Shown here in pieces: positions 41,585 to 47,050 of a stretch of DNA of 47,050 nt. Every line of letters begins with the position of its first letter. Within the stretch, counting starts at the first letter, position 1. The position numbers and the translations under genes are program-made. Origin of the DNA: Tepidibacter mesophilus (GTDB lineage Bacteria; Bacillota; Clostridia; Peptostreptococcales; Peptostreptococcaceae); assembly GCF_002724055.1 (NCBI RefSeq), contig NZ_BDQY01000026.1, positions 1 to 47,050 of the forward strand, read 5' to 3'. The notes under the pieces were generated by a model. The model was not told the origin of the DNA, did not search any database, and saw nothing but the letters and a program-made list of their open reading frames with translations.

Positions 41585-42772
41585 TTAGTTTCCTCCCTTA
41601 ACTATCTTTTCATATAATGGTGACATCTGTCTTAATTTATCTACTATTTTCGGAAGAGTTTCTAATACATAATCTATATCTTCCTCTGTATTTTTGTATC
41701 CTAACGATAACCTTAAAGATCCATGTGCTATCTCATGTGTAAGACCTATAGCCATTAATACATGAGATGGGTCTAATGATCCTGATGTACAAGCTGATCC
41801 ACTAGATCCTGCTATTCCCATCATATCAAGACTTAATAAAAGTGATTCCCCTTCTATAAATTCAAAACAAAAGCTTGTATTTCCAGGTAATCTATGCTTT
41901 AAACTTCCATTGACTCTTGTATAAGGTATTTTTTCTAAAACACCTTTTATAAGTTTTTCTTTAAGTTCAGTTAATTTATTTATATTTTCATCTAAATTAA
42001 CTCTTGCAAGTTCAGCTGCCTTACCAAAACCTACTATCCCAGCCATATTTTCAGTTCCAGCTCTTCTTCTTTTTTCTTGAGCTCCACCATGAATTATAGA
42101 ATGTAGTTTCACACCTTTTCTTATATATAAAGCTCCTACACCTTTTGGCCCATATATTTTATGAGCTGACATAGCCATTAAATCTACATTTAAATCTTTA
42201 ACATCTATATGCAAGTTTCCTAGAGCTTGAACTCCATCAGTATGGAATAATACTCCTTTTTCTTTAGCTATTTGTCCTATTTCTTTTATAGGTTGAATTG
42301 TTCCTATTTCATTATTAGCAAACATAATTGATATAAGTATAGTTTTGTCTGTAATACTATTTTTAAGTTCTTGTAAATCTATTAGTCCTTCAGAATCAAC
42401 ATCAAGATAAGTTATTTCAAATCCATGATGTTTTTCTAAGTATTCACAAGTATGAAGTACAGCATGATGCTCTATCTTAGTAGTTATAATATGATTTCCT
42501 TTTTCTTTATTAGCAAATGCAGCTCCTTTAATTGCCCAGTTATCTGATTCAGATCCACCACCAGTAAAATAAATCTCTGAAGACTCTGCATTTATAAGTT
42601 TAGCTACTTGATCTCTTGCTTCATCTAGACATCCCTTAACTTCTCTTCCAAAAGCATGTACACTAGATGCATTCCCAAATAAATCATTATAGTAAGGCAG
42701 CATAGCCTCAAGAACTTCTTTCTTCATAGGTGTTGTAGCTGCATAATCCATATAAACTCTTCTTTTTTCCAT
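41585..42772 (-). CDS. iscS: Cysteine desulfurase
   Basis: A 395-residue PLP-dependent enzyme providing sulfur for iron-sulfur clusters and tRNA thiolation. The PLP lysine is in MSAHKIYGPKG and the catalytic Cys in SSGSACTSGSL. It lies between iscR (30 bases upstream) and nifU (two bases downstream). Confidence 0.96.
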   Translation of the reverse strand: MEKRRVYMDYAATTPMKKEVLEAMLPYYNDLFGNASSVHAFGREVKGCLDEARDQVAKLINAESSEIYFTGGGSESDNWAIKGAAFANKEKGNHIITTKIEHHAVLHTCEYLEKHHGFEITYLDVDSEGLIDLQELKNSITDKTILISIMFANNEIGTIQPIKEIGQIAKEKGVLFHTDGVQALGNLHIDVKDLNVDLMAMSAHKIYGPKGVGALYIRKGVKLHSIIHGGAQEKRRRAGTENMAGIVGFGKAAELARVNLDENINKLTELKEKLIKGVLEKIPYTRVNGSLKHRLPGNTSFCFEFIEGESLLLSLDMMGIAGSSGSACTSGSLDPSHVLMAIGLTHEIAHGSLRLSLGYKNTEEDIDYVLETLPKIVDKLRQMSPLYEKIVKGGN

Positions 42773-42802
42773 TTTGACACCCTCCTCTACTTCATTTCAT
42801 CT

Positions 42803-43222
42803 TTATTTTTGTTTTTTATGATCATCTATCATATTTTGTAATGTAATCGAGTCTATAACACTGTCTACACTTTCTTTAATCTTTTCCCATACAACTTGAG
42901 TCACACAATGTCCCGACCTTTTGCATTCTGTTTCATTTTCAAGAACACAATCTGATGGAGCTATAGGACCGTCTAATATTCTTATTATATTTCCTACAGT
43001 TATATCACTAGCTTCTCTAGCTAATAAGTATCCTCCTTGTGCTCCTCTTATACTGTTTATAAGCCCAGCTTTTCTAAGCTTTGCAAATATTTGTTCTAAG
43101 TACTGTTCTGATAAATTTTGATTTTGTGCTATATGTTTAAGTGGAACTGGTCCATTATCTTGATTTAAAGCAAGTTCAAACATGGCCTTTAATCCATATC
43201 TTCCTTTAGTTGATAGTTTCAC
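42803..43222 (-). CDS. iscR: Rrf2-family regulator IscR
   Basis: A 139-residue winged-helix regulator that senses iron-sulfur clusters. It starts with GTG after GAGGTG. HTH about residues 1-60 (LSEQYLEQIFAKLRKAGLI), and the cluster ligand cysteines in SDCVLENETECKRSGHC. It should repress the isc genes when clusters are adequate; the promoter upstream is the natural target. Confidence 0.93.
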   Translation of the reverse strand: MKLSTKGRYGLKAMFELALNQDNGPVPLKHIAQNQNLSEQYLEQIFAKLRKAGLINSIRGAQGGYLLAREASDITVGNIIRILDGPIAPSDCVLENETECKRSGHCVTQVVWEKIKESVDSVIDSITLQNMIDDHKKQK

Positions 43223-43270
43223 TATATCACCTCTTTTAATCCCTAGTGTTTAACTATGAATTCTGATTTC

Positions 43271-43299
43271 AGTATATTATACCCAAGTAATTTTGTCAA
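43271..43299 (-). promoter_or_regulatory. Promoter of the isc operon
   Basis: TTGACA (43299-43294) and TATACT (43276-43271) on the minus strand with a 17-base spacer. The spacer ends in GGGTATAA, which also overlaps the area where Rrf2 regulators usually bind (inference). Confidence 0.75.
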
Positions 43300-43391
43300 C
43301 ATTCATTTTTATAATTTTTTATAGGAAAACTTCACCAAAATTCGCATATTCTCATTTTTCAAAAACCTCTAAGAAACTTAGGTGGTTAATC

Positions 43392-43594
43392 CAAAATAAA
43401 GAGGATTAAAATAACGTGAATGTGTTAAATATTTTAATAAAACTAAGCATTACATCTTATTGAATATACTAAAAGTTCTAAACTCCCTACGGTCAGACAA
43501 CGAACTTTCTTAACGTATCTTCAATAAGCTGTAATACGAGTTTTATACAAAAATATTTAAATCATTCACTAACATTTTAATCCCCTTCATTTTG
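43392..43594. repeat. Long imperfect palindrome, about 200 bp
   Basis: Arms 43392-43478 (87 bases) and 43502-43594 (93 bases) are imperfect reverse complements, about three quarters identical by eye including short gaps, around a 23-base loop. The best matched words are GGATTAAAAT, GTGAATG, TTAAATATTTT, ATAAAACT and CTTATTGAA. It contains no supported gene and occupies the gap between iscR and hsdS. Confidence 0.75.
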
Positions 43595-43629
43595 TAGATG
43601 TAGTTCTTAAACTTTGGATTGTTTTTATT

Positions 43630-45039
43630 CTACAACTTTTCTTTTAATATATCTTTTAATAACTCTAATGCACTTTCTTCACTTGGATCATTAGTTCCAA
43701 GTTCTCCTCTAAAAGCTTTTGCAAGTATTGATTTTTTAATAAGTTCTATTTGGTTTTCAATCTGTGTTAATTCTTCTATTTTAGATTCTTCTTCTAGAAG
43801 TTTATCTAGTATTTTTACTATTTGTATTTGTTCTTCAATCGGCGGAAGAGGAACAGGAATAATTCTTGCTTTTTTTGCTGATATTTCTTTGAATGTCGTT
43901 CCACTTGCATATGATTCAATTAAACCAGTTGAAAATTTTAAATACCAATACCCATATATATGATACATTGCTTTAGTTGGCTCAAAACTTTTAAATCCTT
44001 GATTTGTACATAATTCTTTTCCTGCAATAACTACATATCCTATAGGAGCCCTTGAAGATAAGAGTAATGTATCTTTTTTTAATAATTTGGCTGAACTTTT
44101 ATTTAATCCTAATTCTGTTATATTTCTCTTCCCATAATGTATATATTTTTCTTGGTAATTAGACAAATCAGCCGGTGTAATCCATGATATATTACCATTT
44201 TCATAGTATTCTTTACATGAAGTTTTTGGAGTACCTCCACTAACTACATCTGTTATATCTCCAATTTTTACCCACTTCCATTTTTCTGGAATCTCATAAG
44301 GTGACTCTATATTGTCACTATCATTAGTTTTCTTTTTCTTACTATTTAACTTCTCTCTTTCTTCTTCTATTCTTTTTAATAACGTCTCTGCACATTCAAC
44401 ACCAGTATTTTCTTCTCTCCACTTTTTAGTTAACTCTCCTCTAAAAGCTTTTGCAAGTATTGATGATTTTCTATTTTTAAAATCTTCTCTAGCTTCTTCA
44501 ATAAGTGCTTTTGATTTGTCTAGTTTAGAAAATAAAGATTCTATTTTTTCAACTATTCTCTTTTGCTCTGAAAGCGGAGGAAGGGGTAGTGATACAGGAT
44601 ATATTTTTTGTCCAGATATAACAGGTTGTGCTGAAGATTTGCTATATTGACCTAGATTAATTTTATTTAACAATCTATATAAATACATTTTATTTAATTT
44701 TTCATCTGGATAACTTACAATAAATGCATTATCCGTAACCCACGCTTTTGTATTGGTTATATGAACATTTCCACAGTTAGCTCCTACTCTTCCGATAATA
44801 ATCTTTTCTTCTTCTATGTTATACGTATCATGAACACCAGTTATTCCATTTCCACCATAAACAGGTACACTACCTTCTGAATTCATCTTAGATTTAGGTA
44901 GACCTTTACCTGATGATACTGAAATTAAAGTACCTAAATTTGTAAACACCCAATTCTCAGGAACTTTATATGGCACTTCATCCTCTGGCACTAAAGCTTC
45001 TTCTAGTAACTCCTCTAATGTCTTTTTCTTCTTAGGCAT
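43630..45039 (-). CDS. hsdS: Type I restriction-modification specificity subunit
   Basis: A 469-residue protein with two target-recognition domains (about 20-175 and 245-425) each followed by the conserved helical region (PLPPLSEQKRIVEKIESLF and PLPPIEEQIQIVKILDKLL), and repeated SILAKAFRGEL. HsdS reads a bipartite DNA site and anchors HsdM. The ATG directly follows the hsdM stop, and the ribosome-binding site GGAGG lies within hsdM, so the two are coupled. Confidence 0.95.
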   Translation of the reverse strand: MPKKKKTLEELLEEALVPEDEVPYKVPENWVFTNLGTLISVSSGKGLPKSKMNSEGSVPVYGGNGITGVHDTYNIEEEKIIIGRVGANCGNVHITNTKAWVTDNAFIVSYPDEKLNKMYLYRLLNKINLGQYSKSSAQPVISGQKIYPVSLPLPPLSEQKRIVEKIESLFSKLDKSKALIEEAREDFKNRKSSILAKAFRGELTKKWREENTGVECAETLLKRIEEEREKLNSKKKKTNDSDNIESPYEIPEKWKWVKIGDITDVVSGGTPKTSCKEYYENGNISWITPADLSNYQEKYIHYGKRNITELGLNKSSAKLLKKDTLLLSSRAPIGYVVIAGKELCTNQGFKSFEPTKAMYHIYGYWYLKFSTGLIESYASGTTFKEISAKKARIIPVPLPPIEEQIQIVKILDKLLEEESKIEELTQIENQIELIKKSILAKAFRGELGTNDPSEESALELLKDILKEKL

Positions 45040-46458
45040 CTAGTTTCCTCCTTCTAAGCTTTTAAGCTCTTTTATAATACTTAAAAGAAGGTCTGTTGCT
45101 TCTTCTAGTTTTGCTACTGCTTCTTCTGCACTTTCTATAGGATCTGGTAAGTCTTCATAACTAGTTAAAGATTCATCCTTTATAAGTCCTAAATCCAGTG
45201 TATCTCCTTTTTCTTTTATTTCTTCTCTTGTAAATACACTTAATCTTTCATCTTCTACTTTGCTTCTCTCTTCAGCATTATATGCTTTTATGAACTCTTC
45301 AAAATGTTTTTCTGTAAATGGAGTTCTCTTACCGAAAGATGGCATATTAGTTCTTAAATCATAGAACCATACTTCTTTAGTATTCTCTTTTTCAGTAGTA
45401 CCTCTAGTAAAAAACAATACGTTAGTTTTTACCCCTTGAGCATAGAATATTCCTGTTGGAAGTCTAAGTATAGTATGAAGGTTGCACTTATTCATTAAGT
45501 CTTCTCTTATCTTTTGTCCATCACCATCTTGGAACAATACGTTATCTGGAAGAACTACTGCTGCTCTTGCTTTTCCATCTTTTTTAAGCGATCTATAAAT
45601 ATGCTGAAGGAAGTTAAGTTGTTTATTTGATGAAAGATATGTTAAGTCATCTCTAGTCGGTCTTTCTCCACCTTTTTTAGTTCCAAAAGGAGGGTTAGTC
45701 ATAACTACGTCATAACCTTTCATTTGTTTTCCAAGGTTAGATAATGAATCTCCTAAATATATATTTCCTTCTATATCATGAAGCATTGCATTCATAAGTG
45801 CTAGTCTGTGAGTTTCATGTACTAGTTCACATCCTGAAAAAGCTTCTTTTATTTGAAAGTCTTGTTCTTCTTCACTTAAATCAAACAAATCATCCGTTTT
45901 CTCTTTTATATATTGGTCTGCTGCTATCATAAATCCAAAAGTTCCTGAAGCAGGGTCGTTGCATCTTTCTCCTGGTTTTGGATCTGTTAGCTGTACTATT
46001 ACATTTATTAACGGTCTTGGTGTAAAATACTGTCCTGCTCCTGATTTTTTCTCACCTGCATTTTTCTCTAAAAGTCCCTCGTATAAATTACCAAGTCCTT
46101 CTTCTCTTGCACTATACCAATCTAGTGAATCTATAGATTTAATAATTTTCTCAAGGTTCTTAGGTTCTTCTATGTTAGTATTGGCATCTGCATATATTTG
46201 CTTTACTCTGCCATTGCCTTTTTCTCCAAGATCAAGAAGCAGCCTTCTATAAAAACTTCTAAGCTCTGCTCCTTCTTTTTCTACAAGATTATCCCATCTA
46301 TATTCCTCTGGAATATTACCCTCAACTCCTGTTTCTTTTGCCATTTTTAAGAATAATATATAAGTAAGTTCAGTTACATATTGGTGATATGTAATTCCAT
46401 CATCTCTTAGTACATTACATAAGTTCCATAGTTTAGTTACTATTTCTTGATTATTCAT
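45040..46458 (-). CDS. hsdM: Type I restriction-modification DNA methyltransferase
   Basis: A 472-residue N6-adenine methyltransferase. AdoMet and catalytic motifs are GAGQYFTPRPLI, DPASGTFGFM and TNPPFGTKKGG (NPPF). An N-terminal helical bundle (MNNQEIVTKLWNLCNVLRDD) is present as usual. Start two bases after the hsdR stop, so it belongs to the same operon, R-M-S. Confidence 0.96.
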   Translation of the reverse strand: MNNQEIVTKLWNLCNVLRDDGITYHQYVTELTYILFLKMAKETGVEGNIPEEYRWDNLVEKEGAELRSFYRRLLLDLGEKGNGRVKQIYADANTNIEEPKNLEKIIKSIDSLDWYSAREEGLGNLYEGLLEKNAGEKKSGAGQYFTPRPLINVIVQLTDPKPGERCNDPASGTFGFMIAADQYIKEKTDDLFDLSEEEQDFQIKEAFSGCELVHETHRLALMNAMLHDIEGNIYLGDSLSNLGKQMKGYDVVMTNPPFGTKKGGERPTRDDLTYLSSNKQLNFLQHIYRSLKKDGKARAAVVLPDNVLFQDGDGQKIREDLMNKCNLHTILRLPTGIFYAQGVKTNVLFFTRGTTEKENTKEVWFYDLRTNMPSFGKRTPFTEKHFEEFIKAYNAEERSKVEDERLSVFTREEIKEKGDTLDLGLIKDESLTSYEDLPDPIESAEEAVAKLEEATDLLLSIIKELKSLEGGN

Positions 46459-46460
46459 TA

Positions 46461-46922
46461 TTATGCTAGTCCCCTCTCATCATATAAGTTGTCATTTATA
46501 ACCTCTATTACTTCATCTAGTTTTCCTTCAAAATACTTATCAATTCTATCATATCCACCATTCTTTTTAAATGCTCCACTATTAAAAGATTCTTTATCTA
46601 TTATACATTCTTTTAAAAGCTGCTTTTCAATTTTATCTAGCCATTGTTTTTGGACTTTAGTCCAAGTTTGAAGATTTCTGACTTTCTTCATAGCTTTTTT
46701 GATTCTTTCTTCATGGTCAATTAATGAACTTCCTATTGCTTGTTGTCTAATAAAGCTGATTATATCTGCTGTTATATCTTCATTAGTCATGTTTTTATAA
46801 GCACTATTAAGCTGTGTTTCTGAAAAACCATGTTTATTCAGCTCAAGTCTTAATGATTTTAAAGAATCTCTTGTAAGCTCTTTAGGTCTTTGGCAAACAA
46901 TTTGAAGTGCTTGTATTTTATT
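46461..46922 (-). pseudogene. hsdR: Type I restriction subunit, C-terminal remnant
   Basis: The frame reads KIQALQIVCQRPKELTRDSL and LNKHGFSETQLNSAYK then MTNEDITADIISFIRQQAIG to a stop at 46461. It matches only the last ~150 residues of EcoR124-type HsdR (the C-terminal helical region that contacts the methylase). The nuclease and helicase parts are missing. The reading is interrupted at about 46930 by the IS-like end, after which an unrelated frame starts, so the gene was truncated by insertion or by recombination. Confidence 0.8.
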
Positions 46923-46923
46923 T

Positions 46924-46938
46924 ACACCACTTTACAAG
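46924..46938 (-). repeat. Probable end of an insertion sequence
   Basis: ACACCACTTTACAAG lies between the hsdR remnant and the transposase-like tail, and recurs in inverted orientation at 114-128. It is in the right position for a terminal repeat; the outer boundary and target duplication are outside what can be read. Confidence 0.5.
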
Positions 46939-46943
46939 AAAAT

Positions 46944-47050
46944 CTAACTTGCTAAATCTTCTATATTAATATATCTACATAGGTATGGAATGCGAGATAG
47001 ATTTTTCTTGATTTGCTGTATTTTCAACAACTTGCTAAAAAATAGTTCTT
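46944..47050 (-). mobile_element. C-terminal end of a probable transposase, cut by the window edge
   Basis: The minus-strand frame reads ELFFSKLLKIQQIKKNL, SRIPYLCRYINIEDLAS and TAG at 46944-46946. The basic, helical end, the close position to the 15-bp end motif and the disrupted hsdR point to an insertion-sequence transposase. The family cannot be assigned from 34 residues. The upstream part lies beyond the window. Confidence 0.5.

Noticed and set aside
1-47050. CRISPR array, tRNA or rRNA genes
   Set aside because: No regularly spaced direct repeats and no cloverleaf or rRNA-like sequence were seen; the only structured RNA with strong support is the alaS T-box.

Overview
The window is a very AT-rich, low-GC Gram-positive chromosome segment. 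Sporulation genes (a GerW/YtfJ-type protein, a YhcN/YlaJ-type lipoprotein, a DacF-like carboxypeptidase), an alaS T-box leader, feoAB with Fur, and a gene order iscR-iscS-nifU-mnmA-alaS-ireB-ruvX-fur-RNase J-scpAB point to an anaerobic clostridial relative. From memory this order looks most like Clostridioides/Paraclostridium-type Peptostreptococcaceae; that placement is an inference and was not checked against any database.

Region 1 (about 1-15,050) is accessory and strongly eroded. It holds an AraC/GyrI regulator, small XRE regulators, several short membrane or unknown proteins, and an unusual three-domain secreted protein (copper-amine-oxidase-like stalk, LytM domain lacking its metal ligands, Cache domain). 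Between them lie about a dozen broken genes: a peptide deformylase, a lipoprotein, an XRE protein, a RecU-like fragment, a DUF2569 protein, several short 'MAK' proteins, a Fic protein and a large serine recombinase. Most carry a one-base frameshift or a single stop. The region also contains a 101-bp near-copy of part of the FAD oxidoreductase gene located 13 kb away, and four copies of one terminator-like hairpin.

Region 2 (about 15,050-43,250) is an intact housekeeping backbone, mostly on the minus strand: a flavin/iron-sulfur oxidoreductase pair, ytfI-ytfJ, scpA-scpB with an M50 protease, dacF, RNase J, fur, feoA-feoB with a new-looking 48-residue eight-cysteine protein, DUF1292, ruvX, a ferredoxin-fused aldo/keto reductase, a large membrane protein with a phosphatase-like ectodomain, ireB, alaS behind a T-box, mnmA and the isc genes. 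Plus-strand insertions are a cupin-XRE regulator, a three-gene ABC-2 transporter, two small sporulation-type genes and a YdjM-like membrane protein. Good sigma-A-type promoters (TTGACA, 17-bp spacer, TATAAT-like) precede feoA, alaS, iscR and the XRE-def pair.

Region 3 (about 43,250-47,050) has a roughly 200-bp imperfect palindrome and then a type I restriction-modification locus in which hsdS and hsdM are intact but hsdR survives only as its C-terminal part. It is cut by what looks like the end of an insertion sequence, whose transposase tail runs off the window. A 15-bp motif from that end recurs in inverted orientation near position 120, so IS-like ends may sit at both edges of the window.

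Starts were shortened from the longest open frame wherever a ribosome-binding site clearly selected a later codon.
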